In this document: positions 17,163 to 27,156 of the stretch, in pieces
How the letters are laid out: every line of letters begins with the position of its first letter
Numbering within the stretch: the first letter of the stretch is position 1
Source of the DNA: Nonomuraea rubra
GTDB taxonomy: Bacteria; Actinomycetota; Actinomycetes; Streptosporangiales; Streptosporangiaceae
NCBI RefSeq assembly: GCF_014207985.1
Contig: NZ_JACHMI010000001.1
Location: forward strand, 4,571,001-4,635,000
Length of the DNA stretch: 64,000 bases
Reading direction: 5' to 3'
Notes under the pieces: model-generated
What the model was told of the DNA's origin: nothing
Database searches by the model: none
What the model saw: the letters and a program-made list of their open reading frames with translations, nothing else
Position numbers and translations under genes: made by a program

Positions 17163-17184
17163 CCCTACGGCGTCGGCCGTAGGG
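17163..17184 (-). terminator. Hairpin terminator, perfect 9-bp stem
   Basis: CCCTACGGC and GCCGTAGGG pair perfectly around a 4-nt loop. It lies downstream of the minus-strand gene ending at 17210 and upstream of the DksA-like gene. There is no U tract, as is common in high-GC actinomycetes. Confidence 0.6.
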
Positions 17185-17209
17185 CTCCTGAGGTGGTGAA
17201 AGGCGGCGG

Positions 17210-17590
17210 CTAGGTCAGCGGCGGGCTGCGTGACCCCGTGGCGAGGTGGGCGAACTGCTGCGGGTCGCGGATCGCGGCCTCGTCGTGGCCGGGCGACGGC
17301 AGCAGCGCCAGATGGCCGGCTTCGGCCTGCCGCTCACCGCGCAGGGGCGGCCAGAGCGACAGTACGTGGTGCTCGCGCACGCTGGTGGCCTGGGGCGGCA
17401 GGCTGGTGAGCTCGGCGCCCGAGTCGCCCAGGCTCCACGCCGGCCAGTACGGCACGCCGGCCGGCATGCCGGAGCCCCCGCCGCCCCCGGCGCCCCACGA
17501 GGCGCCGACCAGCAGCAGGGACAGCAGGACCAGGCCCATCACGCCGGTGAACGCGATGGACCCTCGTGGTGTTCTCCACGGTCCCGTCAT
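17210..17590 (-). CDS. Hypothetical small protein with one N-terminal membrane segment
   Basis: The 126-residue product has one hydrophobic segment at about 13-33 (GVMGLVLLSLLLVGASWG), then a Gly-rich spacer and a Pro/His-containing tail with no domain I recognise. Third codon positions are strongly G/C, supporting real coding. It could be a signal-anchored or secreted protein. The start is uncertain: ATG 17590 or GTG 17626, neither with a good ribosome-binding site. Confidence 0.5.
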   Translation of the reverse strand: MTGPWRTPRGSIAFTGVMGLVLLSLLLVGASWGAGGGGGSGMPAGVPYWPAWSLGDSGAELTSLPPQATSVREHHVLSLWPPLRGERQAEAGHLALLPSPGHDEAAIRDPQQFAHLATGSRSPPLT

Positions 17591-17638
17591 ACGGGCGACC
17601 ATAGCCCAGAACCCCACAAAGGGCACTCCGGTAGTCGG

Positions 17639-18748
17639 TCAGGCCGCGTTCTCCGGCGCCCAGTTCCGCACGGCGGGGACGTAACCGGCGGGCTTGTCGG
17701 CGACCTTGGCGCCCGGGCTGACCAGCCAGCCCTGGTAGCCAGCGGTGAACATCCGGTACACCGACTCCGCGGGCACGTCGCTCGCCTCGTCGAGCCGGGC
17801 ACTCAGCTCGGCGGGCAGGTCGAAGTCGAGGGCGGACAGGTTGGCGTCGAGCTGCCCGGCGCTGCTCGCCCCGATGATCGCCGAGGCCACGCCCGGCCGG
17901 GTGGCGACCCAGTTGAGCGCCACCTGGGCCATCGGCCGGCCGAACTCGGCGGCGACCTTCTCCAGCGTCCCCAGGAGCCGCCATTCCCTGTCCGACCACG
18001 TGCGCCCCGCGCCGCCCGCGCCGCTCAGCCGGCCCTCGCCGGTCAGGCCCTGGTCGGCCTGGCGGTACTTGCCGGTGAGGAAGCCGCTGCCGAGCGGGCT
18101 CCACGCGGTGATGCCGAGGCCCAGGCTCTGGCCCATGGCGACGTGCTCGCGCTCGATCGCCCGGTCCACCAGGGAGTAGGGGAGCTGCAGGCTGACCACC
18201 GGGGCGAGCGCGTGCGCCTCGGCCAGGGTCTGGGCCCTGGCCGCGTACCAGCTCGGCACGTCCGACAGGCCCGCGTACCGGATCTTGCCGGCCCTGGTGA
18301 GGTCGTCGAACGTGCGCATGACCTCCTCGACCGGGGTGATCCGGTCCCAGGTGTGCAGCAGGAACAGATCGACGTGGTCGGTGCGCAGGCGGCGCAGGGA
18401 CGCCTCCAGCGCCCTGATCATGTGCTTGCGGCCGTTGCCGCCGGCGTTCGGGTCGCCGGGGTCCACGCTGTTGGTGAACTTGGTGGTGAGCACCACCCGG
18501 TCGCGTACCCCGGCCTCGGCGATGAGGTTGCCGAGGATGGTCTCGCTCTCCCCGGCGGTGTAGAAGTCGGCGGTGTCGATGAAGTTGCCGCCGGCCTCGA
18601 GGTAGCGGCGGAAGATGGGGCGGGCCTCGTCCTCGGTCTTGCCGTACGCGGCGTGGAAGCCGCCGGTGCCGAAGTTCATCGTGCCGAGGGCGAGGCGGCT
18701 GACGCGCAGGCCGGAGCGGCCGAGCAGGAAGTACTGATCCATGGGCAT
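17639..18748 (-). CDS. Aldo/keto reductase
   Basis: The 369-residue protein has the AKR (beta/alpha)8 barrel landmarks. The catalytic tetrad reads Asp in FIDTADFY, Tyr in the same motif, Lys in VLTTKF and His in LFLLHTWD, and the NADPH-site IIGASSAGQL is at the C-terminal end. It most resembles the AKR11/13 type oxidoreductases acting on small aldehydes or ketones. It is divergent from a TetR regulator with a palindrome between them, so it is probably the regulated target. Confidence 0.88.
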   Translation of the reverse strand: MPMDQYFLLGRSGLRVSRLALGTMNFGTGGFHAAYGKTEDEARPIFRRYLEAGGNFIDTADFYTAGESETILGNLIAEAGVRDRVVLTTKFTNSVDPGDPNAGGNGRKHMIRALEASLRRLRTDHVDLFLLHTWDRITPVEEVMRTFDDLTRAGKIRYAGLSDVPSWYAARAQTLAEAHALAPVVSLQLPYSLVDRAIEREHVAMGQSLGLGITAWSPLGSGFLTGKYRQADQGLTGEGRLSGAGGAGRTWSDREWRLLGTLEKVAAEFGRPMAQVALNWVATRPGVASAIIGASSAGQLDANLSALDFDLPAELSARLDEASDVPAESVYRMFTAGYQGWLVSPGAKVADKPAGYVPAVRNWAPENAA

Positions 18749-18772
18749 GCGGCCAGCTTGCGCCGGAGAAAA

Positions 18773-18788
18773 TGGACTCGCAAGTCCA
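18773..18788. promoter_or_regulatory. Perfect palindrome, candidate TetR operator
   Basis: TGGACT-CGCA-AGTCCA is a perfect 6+6 inverted repeat centred between the divergent aldo/keto reductase (start 18748) and tetR (start 18836). It is the obvious candidate for an autoregulated operator controlling both genes. Confidence 0.6.
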
Positions 18789-18835
18789 GAACCGGTATCG
18801 TCGATCACGTCGTCCGATCCCGGTGGAGGCCGATC

Positions 18836-19468
18836 ATGCCCACGCTGACCCGCAAGGGAGCCGCCACGCGGCAGCGCATCCTCGAAGGCGCGGCCGGGCT
18901 CATCCGCGAGCACGGCGTGGCCGCCACGACCCTCGACGACGTGCTGTCCGTGACCTCGACCAGCAAGAGCCAGCTCTTCCACTACTTCCCCGGCGGGCGC
19001 GAGGAGCTGCTGCTGGCCGTGGCCCGGTACGAGGCCGGCCGGGTGCTGGAGGACCAGCGGCCGCAGCTCGGCGAGCTGACCTCCTGGCCCGCCTGGTACG
19101 CCTGGCGCGACCGGGTCGTCGACCGCTACCGCAAGCAGGGCCGCCTGTGCCCGCTCAACGCCGTCACCTCGCACCTGGGCGACCGCACGCCGGGGGCGCA
19201 GGCGGTGGTCACCGAGCTGATGGGGCAGTGGCAGGCCGAGATCGCCGCCGGGGTGCGCCACATGCAGGCCGCCGGCGAGATCGACCCGGATCTCGACCCC
19301 GAACGGGCGGCCGCCGCGATCCTGGCCGGCATCCAGGGCGGTGTGCTGATCCAGATGTCCACCGGGCGGACCACCCACCTGGAGTCCGCCCTCGACCTCG
19401 GCATCGCCTACCTCAGGTCCAGCCGGGCTCAGGCGTCCCAGGTGACAGGGAGCCGTAGCGCGCCGTAG
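18836..19468 (+). CDS. TetR/AcrR-family transcriptional regulator
   Basis: The 210-residue protein has an N-terminal TetR helix-turn-helix ([48 protein letters not shown]) and a helical ligand domain containing [13 protein letters not shown]. The latter resembles the TetR_C domain of regulators linked to small-molecule reductases. The ATG follows GGAGG at 18825-18829. Its 3' end overlaps the convergent P450 gene by 40 nt. Confidence 0.86.
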   Translation: MPTLTRKGAATRQRILEGAAGLIREHGVAATTLDDVLSVTSTSKSQLFHYFPGGREELLLAVARYEAGRVLEDQRPQLGELTSWPAWYAWRDRVVDRYRKQGRLCPLNAVTSHLGDRTPGAQAVVTELMGQWQAEIAAGVRHMQAAGEIDPDLDPERAAAAILAGIQGGVLIQMSTGRTTHLESALDLGIAYLRSSRAQASQVTGSRSAP

Positions 19469-20625
19469 ATGTCCAGGCCGCCGCGCAGCGGCACCTCCCC
19501 GGCGGGCACGGCCAGGCGCAGCGACGGGAAGCGGCCGATCAGCGCGGGCAGCGCGACGCGCAGCTCGACCCGGGCGAGCTGCTGGCCCAGGCACTGGTGC
19601 GCGCCGTGGCCGAAGGCCAGGTGCCCCGCGGCCTGCCGGCGCAGGTCGAGCCCGTCCGGGTCGGCGAACCTGGCCGGGTCCCGGTTGGCGGCCTGCACCG
19701 AGACGACGACCGTCTCCCCGGCCCTGACGAGGTGACCGTCCAGCTCGACGTCCTCCAGCGCGGCCCGCTGCCCGGTGTGGGCGATGCTCAGGTAACGCAG
19801 CAGCTCCTCCACGGCCCGGTCGGCGAGCTCCGGCTCCGTGCGCAGCGCCGCGAGCTGGTCCGGGTGGCTCAGCAGGGCGAACGTGCCCAGCGCGATCATG
19901 TTCGCGGTGGTGTCGAGCCCGGCGCCGAGCAGGAAGGCTCCGACGCCCGCCAGCTCCTGGTCGTCGAGGCCGGTGCCGGTCAGGTCGCTGAGCAGGTCGT
20001 CGGCGGGCCGGGCGCGCTTGGCCAGGACCAGCCCGTGCAGGTACGCGCTCAGCGCGCCGAACGCCTCGTGCTGCTCCTCCGGGCCGTGGTCGCCGCCGGC
20101 CAGCACGGTGGCGTGCCGCTGGAACGTCTCGCGGTCGGCGTACGGGACCCCGAGCAGCTCGCAGATCACCAGCGCGGGCACCGGCTGTGCGAAAAGCCGC
20201 ACCAGGTCCGCGGGCGGGCCGTGCCCGGCCAGGACGTCCAGTTGCGCGGCGGTGATCTGCCGGACGCGCTCGGCGAGCAGGCTCATGCGGCGCACGGTGA
20301 ACTTGCCGATCAGCAGCCTGCGGTAGCGAGTGTGCTCGGGGGCATCCATCCCGGTGAGGTCGCCGACCGCGGCCGGCGGCGTCTCGCCGGACGTCACCCC
20401 CGGCAGCGGGTAGTGCATGAGCTCGGGACGCGAGCTGAAACGCGGGTCGCCCAGCACCGCCCGGGCCAGGGCATGACCGGTGACCAGCCATCCCACGTGC
20501 CCGTCGGGGAAGGCCAGCCGCCTGATCGGCGCCTGCTCCCGCACCCCGGCCAGCTCGGACGGCGGGTCGAAGGGGCAGCCGGGGGTGCGGGTGAGGGGAA
20601 GCTCTGCCAGGGGCTGGTGGCCCAT
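19429..20625 (-). CDS. Cytochrome P450 monooxygenase
   Basis: The 398-residue bacterial class I P450 has the I-helix oxygen-binding [12 protein letters not shown]-helix ExxR within EELLR and the heme loop [20 protein letters not shown] with the thiolate Cys at about 345. It needs a ferredoxin and reductase, which are not encoded nearby. The substrate is unknown. The start ATG 20625 follows GGAGGAG. The frame is open further upstream, but that part is not P450-like. Confidence 0.92.
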   Translation of the reverse strand: MGHQPLAELPLTRTPGCPFDPPSELAGVREQAPIRRLAFPDGHVGWLVTGHALARAVLGDPRFSSRPELMHYPLPGVTSGETPPAAVGDLTGMDAPEHTRYRRLLIGKFTVRRMSLLAERVRQITAAQLDVLAGHGPPADLVRLFAQPVPALVICELLGVPYADRETFQRHATVLAGGDHGPEEQHEAFGALSAYLHGLVLAKRARPADDLLSDLTGTGLDDQELAGVGAFLLGAGLDTTANMIALGTFALLSHPDQLAALRTEPELADRAVEELLRYLSIAHTGQRAALEDVELDGHLVRAGETVVVSVQAANRDPARFADPDGLDLRRQAAGHLAFGHGAHQCLGQQLARVELRVALPALIGRFPSLRLAVPAGEVPLRGGLDIYGALRLPVTWDA

Positions 20626-20667
20626 GTCTCCTCCATCAAGTGCACGGCGTTCTGGTATGGCGAACAC

Positions 20668-20694
20668 TGTACGCACGACAGCATGGTGTACGCA
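20668..20694. promoter_or_regulatory. Direct repeat TGTACGCA between P450 and methyltransferase
   Basis: TGTACGCA occurs at 20668-20675 and 20687-20694 (19 bp start to start), 43 bp upstream of the P450 start codon. This is a plausible regulator site for the divergent pair, but no adjacent regulator is obvious. Confidence 0.3.
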
Positions 20695-20764
20695 AGGCGA
20701 TGACGACGTACGCGCCCGCCTTATTCGATGGCGGTCGCGGCGCGCGTGTGCCCACAGTGGCCGT

Positions 20765-21499
20765 ATGCCACAGAACACCTTCGACGCGCGAATCGCCGAG
20801 ACCTACGAGGAGAAATGGCCCGAGCTGTTCGAGCCCGCGGTCGTCGACCCGGCGGTCGACTTCCTCGCCGGGCTGGCGGGCTCCGGCGCCGCGCTGGAGC
20901 TCGGCGTCGGCACCGGCCGGCTCGCCCTGCCGCTCAGCGGGCGCGGCGTGCGCGTGCACGGCATCGACCTGTCGGCCGCCATGATCGCCCAGCTGCGCGC
21001 CAAGCCCGGCGCGGAGCGCGTCGGCGTGACCGTCGGCGACTTCGCCACCACGCGGGTGGACGGCACGTTCACCCTCGCCTACCTGGTACGCAACACGATC
21101 ACCAACCTGACCACGCAGGACGAGCAGGTCGAGTGCTTCCGCAACGCGGCGGCGCACCTCGGCCCTGACGGCTGCTTCGTCATCGAGGTGTACGTCCCGG
21201 AGCTGCGGCGCCTGCCGCCCGGCCAGACCGTCCACCCGTTCGCGGTGACGCCGGCGCACCTGGGGTTCGAGGAGTACGACGTCGCCTCGCAGCTCGCCGT
21301 CTCCCACCACTACTGGACGGCGGACGGGCAGGTCGAGACGTACTCCTCGACCCACCGTTACGTGTGGCCGGCGGAGCTGGACCTCATGGCGCGGCTGGCC
21401 GGGATGACGCTGCACGAGCGCTGGGCCGGCTGGGGGCGCGAGCCGTTCACCGGCGACAGCAGGAGCCACGTCTCGGTCTGGCGGAAGACCGCGCCCTGA
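20765..21499 (+). CDS. Class I SAM-dependent methyltransferase
   Basis: The 244-residue protein has motif [20 protein letters not shown], a motif II Asp ([14 protein letters not shown]) and a late beta-hairpin [23 protein letters not shown], typical of small-molecule methyltransferases of the Methyltransf_25 type. The partner P450 is divergently transcribed. The pair might tailor the same compound, but no biosynthetic core gene is present. Confidence 0.78.
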   Translation: MPQNTFDARIAETYEEKWPELFEPAVVDPAVDFLAGLAGSGAALELGVGTGRLALPLSGRGVRVHGIDLSAAMIAQLRAKPGAERVGVTVGDFATTRVDGTFTLAYLVRNTITNLTTQDEQVECFRNAAAHLGPDGCFVIEVYVPELRRLPPGQTVHPFAVTPAHLGFEEYDVASQLAVSHHYWTADGQVETYSSTHRYVWPAELDLMARLAGMTLHERWAGWGREPFTGDSRSHVSVWRKTAP

Positions 21500-21521
21500 C
21501 CCGGCCGGTTGCGCGCGGGCG

Positions 21522-21840
21522 TCAGAACGGGTAGCGGGGCGGCTCGCCGCGCAGGGTGATCCAGCAGGTCTCGGTGAACGCCTCGACGTTGGCCGCCGCC
21601 CCGCCGAAGCGGGAGCCGGTGCCGGAGGCCCGTACGCCGCCGAACGGGGCGTTGGCCTCGTCGTTGACCGTCTGGTCGTTGATGTGCACGATCCCCGTCG
21701 GGATCCGCTCGGCCACGGCCAGGCCGCGCATCACGTCGCGGGTCACGATGCCCAGCGACAGGCCGTACTCGCCGGCGGCGGCCAGCTCGGCGGCCTCCTC
21801 GGCCGAGGAGACGCGGGTGACCGGCGCGACCGGGCCGTCG
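21522..21840 (-). pseudogene. Aldehyde dehydrogenase, C-terminal fragment only
   Basis: The minus frame from about 21840 to the stop at 21522 encodes the last ~105 residues of an aromatic-aldehyde (benzaldehyde/salicylaldehyde/vanillin-type) dehydrogenase: GPVAPVTRV, then GIVHINDQTVNDEANAPFGGV and the end PPRYPF. Homology begins abruptly at GPVAPV. The upstream continuation of the frame is the antisense of the neighbouring ALDH fragment and not ALDH-like. The catalytic Cys and cofactor domain are missing. Confidence 0.8.
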
Positions 21841-22654
21841 CCGCGGCCGGCGAGGCGTTCGCCGGGTGGGCGCGGGCGTTGCCGGGGGAGCGGCAGCAGG
21901 TCTTCCTGCGCGCCGCCGGCATCCTGGAGCGGCGCGGCGGCGAGGTGCTCGGCGCGCTGGCCGCCGAGACCGGCTGCGGCCGCCACTTGGGCGAGATCCA
22001 GCTCGACTTCGCGATCAAGCTGCTCCGCCAGGCCGCCCACCTGGCCTACCAGCCGGCACCTCAAAACGCGTCGTGCTGCAGCTCAGCGGCCAGAACCCGC
22101 TGATCGTGGCGGGCGACGCCGACCTCGAGTACGCGGTCGACGCCGCGACCTTCGGCGCGTTCGTGCACCAGGGGCAGGTGTGCATGTGCGCCCGCCGCAT
22201 CTACGTCGAACGCCCGCTGGCCGAGGCGTTCGCCGAACGCTTCGCGGCCAGGGTGGCGGCCCTGCCCACCGGCGACCCCGCCGACCCGGCCACGGTGCTC
22301 ACGGACGTGCCCGACGAGGCGGAGATCGCGCAGGGGGAGACGTTCGGGCCCGTGGTGGTGCTTGAGCCGGTCGAGTCGGCCGAGCAGGCCGTCGCCCGCG
22401 CCAACGCCTCCGACTTCGGGCTCGTCGCCTCGGTCATCACCGGCGACGGCCGCCGCGGCCTGAGGCTGGCCGCCGCGCTGGACGTCGGCATCGTGCACGT
22501 CAACGACCAGCCCGTCAACGACGAGCCGCACATGCCGTTCGGCGGGGTGAAGGACAGCGGGTGGGGGCGGTCCGGGACGGGGTTCGCGGCCGAGGAGTTC
22601 TGCGAGCTGCAGTGGGTGACCGTGCGCGACCAGGATCGCGCCTTCCCGTTCTGA
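21836..22654 (+). pseudogene. Aldehyde dehydrogenase remnant with frameshift and internal deletions
   Basis: From about 21836 the plus strand encodes an ALDH N-terminal piece (AVAAAGEAFAGWARALPGER to IKLLRQAAHLAYQP). It then switches frame near 22060 into RVVLQLSGQNPLIVAGDADL with the catalytic-Cys segment HQGQVCMCARRIYVERP, and ends VHVNDQPVNDEPHMPFGGVKDSG ... RAFPF. The NAD-binding region (about 150 residues) between the pieces is absent. A second gap of some 80 residues lies between LPTGDP and GETFGPVVVLEP. It cannot make a working enzyme. Its C-terminus differs from the minus fragment, so two different genes contributed. Confidence 0.8.
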
Positions 22655-22667
22655 ACGCGCACGCGGT

Positions 22668-22702
22668 GCGGCGCGGCGGCAGGTGAGGCGCCGCCGCGCC
22701 GC
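22668..22702. terminator. Bidirectional terminator, perfect 13-bp stem
   Basis: GCGGCGCGGCGGC (22668-22680) and GCCGCCGCGCCGC (22690-22702) form a perfect stem with a 9-nt loop, between the convergent ALDH remnant and xylanase gene. Confidence 0.65.
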
Positions 22703-22715
22703 GGGTGACCGAAGG

Positions 22716-23786
<1,071 letters not shown>

Positions 23787-23938
23787 CCGCGTTGTGCGGA
23801 GTTGTCAATGTTTCGGGTCAGACTGTGAGGCGCCTGCTGGGTGCGTGGGTGAGCAGCCTGGTTTGAAGGGGGATTTAGGTGGATGAAAATTTCAGCGAAC
23901 ATCCGAAACTTGCTGCTTCTCTGCTGCTGACTGGCACC

Positions 23939-23977
23939 TTCCTAGGGGTATTAGATATAACCTAATCACTCTAGGAA
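23939..23977. promoter_or_regulatory. Nested palindromes at the TetR promoter
   Basis: TTCCTAG (23939-23945) pairs with CTAGGAA (23971-23977). Inside, ATTAG (23950-23954) pairs with CTAAT (23962-23966). A -10-like TATAAC (23956-23961) is embedded, so a bound TetR would block its own promoter. The core ATAACCTA (23957-23964) recurs in reverse orientation at 25485-25492 before the transporter genes. Confidence 0.55.
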
Positions 23978-23989
23978 AGGGTGGCGTGC

Positions 23990-24586
23990 ATGGCACGGAT
24001 GGGGTTGACGGCCGAGCGGGTGACGCTCGTCGGGGCCGAGCTGGCGGACGAGGTCGGGCTGGAGCACGTGACCATGTCGGCCGTGGCCCGCCGGCTCGGG
24101 GTGAAGGACGCCAGCCTGTACGCGCACGTCCGCAACCTCGACGACCTGCGAGGCCGGATCGCGCTGCTGGCGGCGGACGAGAAGACCATCCGCATCGCGG
24201 AGGCCACCGCGGGCCGGTCCGGGAAGGACGCGCTGGTGGCGTACGCGAACGCGTGGCGCGGCTACGCCCACGACCACCCGGGCCGCTACACCGCCACGCA
24301 GACCCCGATGGACATCGATCCCGAGCTCGTGGCCAGGGCGACCGGGCCGCGGCGCGCGATCGAGCTGACGTACAGCATGCTGCGCGCCTACCGGCTGGAC
24401 GAGCCGGACCTGACCGACGCGGTCCGGCTGATGCGCGGCACGCTGCACGGGTTCGTCAGCCTCGAGGCCGCGGGCGGGTTCGCGCACGCGCGCCCGGCGG
24501 AGGCCACCTGGCTGCGCTCCCTCGACGCCCTGCACACCCTCCTGGAGCACTGGCCAGAACACGAACACGAAGGAGACCCGGAATGA
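23990..24586 (+). CDS. TetR-family regulator (WHG-type C-terminal domain)
   Basis: The 198-residue protein has a TetR helix-turn-helix (VTMSAVARRLGVKDASLYAHVRNLDDLRG). Its C-terminal domain, with YANAWRGYAHDHPGRYTATQTP and GTLHGFVSLEAAGGF, is like the TetR_C_33/WHG class. It is the first gene of the transport/oxidation cassette and overlaps the hydrolase start as ATGA. ATG 23990 is preceded by AGGAAAGGG. The shared motif with the transporter promoter suggests it controls both. Confidence 0.87.
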   Translation: MARMGLTAERVTLVGAELADEVGLEHVTMSAVARRLGVKDASLYAHVRNLDDLRGRIALLAADEKTIRIAEATAGRSGKDALVAYANAWRGYAHDHPGRYTATQTPMDIDPELVARATGPRRAIELTYSMLRAYRLDEPDLTDAVRLMRGTLHGFVSLEAAGGFAHARPAEATWLRSLDALHTLLEHWPEHEHEGDPE

Positions 24587-25434
24587 CCACCCCCACCATC
24601 GGCCACCTGCGCGTGCCCGGCGCGAACCTGCGCTACGAGGTGCGCGGCAGCGGCCCGCTCCTGCTGCTGATCCCCGGCGGCACGGGCGGCGCCGCCTCGT
24701 TCGACGGCGTCGCGGACGGCCTGGCCGGCGAGTACACGGTCGTCTCCTACGACCCGCGCGGCCTGTCCCGCAGCCCGCTGGACGATCCCGAGGCCCGGCA
24801 GTCGGTCGAGCAGCACGCCGACGACGCGTTCCGGCTGCTGGAGCTGCTGTCACCGGGCGCGCCCGCCCGCGTGGCCGGCTGCAGCTCGGGCGCGATCGTC
24901 GCCCTGCACCTGCTCGTCACCCACCCCGAGCGGGTCGAGCGCGTCGTGGCGCACGAGCCGCCGGTGGTCGGAGTGCTGCCGGACGCCGCCGAGCACCGCG
25001 CACTGCTCGCCCGCGTCGACGACACGTTCCGCCGCGAGGGCCTGATGCCCGCCGCGGCCGTCTTCGCGGCAGGACTCGCCCGCCCCGGCACCGCTGCCCC
25101 CAAGGCTGAGAAGCCTCGCACCCCCGCCGCCGAGCTGCCGCCGCAGGCCGCGGCCCGGGCCGAGCGCACGATGGCGGATATGCCGTACTTCCTCGGACGG
25201 ATCGTTCCCAGCTTCATGGCCTACACCCCCGACCTGCCCCGCCTGCGAGCCCTGTCTGACCGGCTGGTCCTCGCGGCCGGCCAGGACTCGCGCGGCGAGC
25301 TGCCCTACCGCCCCGCCGCTTTCCTGGCCGAACGGTTCGGCACGGAGTTCGTGCACTTCCCCGGCGGGCACACGGGCCTGACCACCCACCCGGCCGAGTT
25401 CGGCGAGCTGCTCCGCAAGGTGCTGGCCGCCTGA
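24583..25434 (+). CDS. Alpha/beta hydrolase
   Basis: The 283-residue alpha/beta hydrolase has an oxyanion-region LLLIPGGTGG, nucleophile elbow GCSSGA (Ser), Asp in AAGQDSRGE and His in FPGGHTGL. It would hydrolyse an ester, lactone or amide. It is translationally coupled to the upstream TetR gene by a 4-nt overlap and lies 99 bp before the ABC importer, so its substrate is probably related to the imported compound. Confidence 0.85.
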   Translation: MTTPTIGHLRVPGANLRYEVRGSGPLLLLIPGGTGGAASFDGVADGLAGEYTVVSYDPRGLSRSPLDDPEARQSVEQHADDAFRLLELLSPGAPARVAGCSSGAIVALHLLVTHPERVERVVAHEPPVVGVLPDAAEHRALLARVDDTFRREGLMPAAAVFAAGLARPGTAAPKAEKPRTPAAELPPQAAARAERTMADMPYFLGRIVPSFMAYTPDLPRLRALSDRLVLAAGQDSRGELPYRPAAFLAERFGTEFVHFPGGHTGLTTHPAEFGELLRKVLAA

Positions 25435-25465
25435 GACCAGACCCGCGACGACAACCCCCACCGCT

Positions 25466-25492
25466 TGATTTTCTACTATTTAGGTAGGTTAT
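25466..25492 (+). promoter_or_regulatory. Promoter/operator before the ABC importer genes
   Basis: TTGATT (25466-25471) is a possible -35 for a TATGCT -10 just past 25490. The string TAGGTTAT (25485-25492) is the exact reverse complement of ATAACCTA in the tetR operator. I read it as a second binding site for the same TetR. It also faintly resembles one half of an actinobacterial iron box. Confidence 0.4.
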
Positions 25493-25533
25493 GCTGGTTT
25501 AGCTTCCAGACGTTCATGAAGGGCAGTACCCCC

Positions 25534-27156
25534 ATGTCTCCATCCAGACCGCTGCGCACCGTCGTCACGCTCACCCTCGTGGGCCTCCTCGGCGCCTGTG
25601 GCGGCGGCGGGGACGCGGCCGGCCCGGCACCCGGCGACGGCAAGCCCGTACGCGGCGGCACGCTCACCTACCTGGAGCATCAGCCGCCGACCTGCCTCTA
25701 CCTGCCCGCCGCCGGCTTCTATCCCAACGGCGGCATCCTCAACCAGATCACCGACAAGCTGACCTGGCAGAACCCCGAGACGCTCGAGATCGAGCCGTGG
25801 ATCGCCACCAAGTGGGAGATCAACGAGGACGCCACCGAGTACACCTTCCACCTGCGCGACGGCGTGACGTTCAGCGACGGCACCCCGCTGGACGCCGACG
25901 CCGTCGCGGCCAACTTCGACGTGTACGGCCTCGGCGACGAGAAGCTCAAGCTGCCCGTCGCCGAGTTCGTCAACAACTACGAGCGCAGCGAGGTCATCGA
26001 CCCACGCACCGTGCGCTTCCACTTCGGCAAGCCGTCGCCCGGCTTCCTCCAGGGCACCTCCGTGATCGGCGCGGGCCTGGTGTCGAAGAAGACGATCTCC
26101 CTGCCGTACGAGCAGCAGTGCCGGCTGAAGAACATCGTCGGCTCCGGCCCCTTCACGCTCAAGAAGCAGATCCTCGACAAGGAGGTCGACCTCGTCGCCC
26201 GCGAGGACTACGACTGGGCGCCGCCGTCGTCGGAGCACCAGGGCCGCGCGTACCTCGACGAGATCAAGATCATCGTCACGCCGGAGGACAACGTGCGCGT
26301 CGGCGCGCTCACCTCCGGCCAGGCCGACATGGTGCGCTACGTGCAGGCGTACGACGAACAGACCGTCAAGGACGCCGGCTTCCTGATCCACGCCGAGCCC
26401 ACCCGCGGCGTGAACAACGGCCTGTACCTGCGGCCGGGCAACAGCCTGCTCAAGGATGCCCGCGTACGCACGGCGCTGCGCCTCGGCACGAACGCCAAGG
26501 AGATCGTCGACACCCTGTTCACCGGGAGCTACCCGGTCGCCACCTCCGTGCTCAGCCACCTCGCCCAGGGGTACGTGGACCTGTCCAAGGAGCTCGTCCA
26601 CGACCCGGCCAAGGCGAACGAGCTGCTCGACACGGCGGGCTGGACGCGCGGCGCCGACGGCGTCCGCACCAAGGACGGCAGGCGGCTCGAACTGGGCGTG
26701 TTCGTCTCCGGCCCGCAGCCGCTGTCGAAGCAGACCCTCGAACTCGTCGCCCAGCAGTGGACGAAGCTCGGCGTCAAGCTGGAGATCCGCCCCGCCGACG
26801 CCGGCACCCAGGCCGTGGACATCAAGGACGCCGAGAAGACCGCCATTCAGCACGGCATGGTCGGCCGCGCCGACCAGGACGTGATCAAGAGCCACTTCCA
26901 CAGCGAGAACCGCGACGTCATCCTCTCCGACGACGAGAAGCTGGACCGGCTGCTGGAGGAGGAGTCCGCCGAGCCCGACGAGGCCGCGCGCAACGCCAAG
27001 GTCGCCGAGATCCAGCGGTACGTGATCGACCAGGGCTACGCGATCCCGCTCTTCGAGGAGCCCCAGGTGTACGGCTCAGCGCCGCATGTGCACGGCGTGG
27101 CCTTCGAGGCGGTCGCCCGGCCGTGGTTCTACTCGGTGTGGAAGTCGCGGCCGTGA
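25534..27156 (+). CDS. ABC transporter substrate-binding lipoprotein (dipeptide/SBP_bac_5 family, KPN_01854-like)
   Basis: The 540-residue lipoprotein has lipobox LLGAC (Cys22) and a large SBP_bac_5 fold with HLRDGVTFSDGTPLDADAVAANFD and a C-terminal EPQVYG segment. Its gene neighbourhood (permeases, ATPase, luciferase-like monooxygenase, two CMD proteins) is the conserved KPN_01854-type set, so it should bind that pathway's unknown substrate rather than generic peptides. The start ATG 25534 has GAAGGG upstream. A longer frame from 25465 is open but lacks a ribosome site. Confidence 0.85.
   Translation: MSPSRPLRTVVTLTLVGLLGACGGGGDAAGPAPGDGKPVRGGTLTYLEHQPPTCLYLPAAGFYPNGGILNQITDKLTWQNPETLEIEPWIATKWEINEDATEYTFHLRDGVTFSDGTPLDADAVAANFDVYGLGDEKLKLPVAEFVNNYERSEVIDPRTVRFHFGKPSPGFLQGTSVIGAGLVSKKTISLPYEQQCRLKNIVGSGPFTLKKQILDKEVDLVAREDYDWAPPSSEHQGRAYLDEIKIIVTPEDNVRVGALTSGQADMVRYVQAYDEQTVKDAGFLIHAEPTRGVNNGLYLRPGNSLLKDARVRTALRLGTNAKEIVDTLFTGSYPVATSVLSHLAQGYVDLSKELVHDPAKANELLDTAGWTRGADGVRTKDGRRLELGVFVSGPQPLSKQTLELVAQQWTKLGVKLEIRPADAGTQAVDIKDAEKTAIQHGMVGRADQDVIKSHFHSENRDVILSDDEKLDRLLEEESAEPDEAARNAKVAEIQRYVIDQGYAIPLFEEPQVYGSAPHVHGVAFEAVARPWFYSVWKSRP

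Noticed and set aside
17639..20491. A 950-codon minus-strand fusion of aldo/keto reductase with upstream sequence
   Set aside because: The upstream part is an off-frame reading of the P450 gene and the antisense of tetR. The reductase starts at 18748 with a family-typical N-terminus.
25476..25495. DtxR/IdeR-type iron box before the ABC importer
   Set aside because: TTTAGGTAGGTTATG shares only one half with the iron-box palindrome. The match to the tetR operator core is exact, so TetR control is the better reading.
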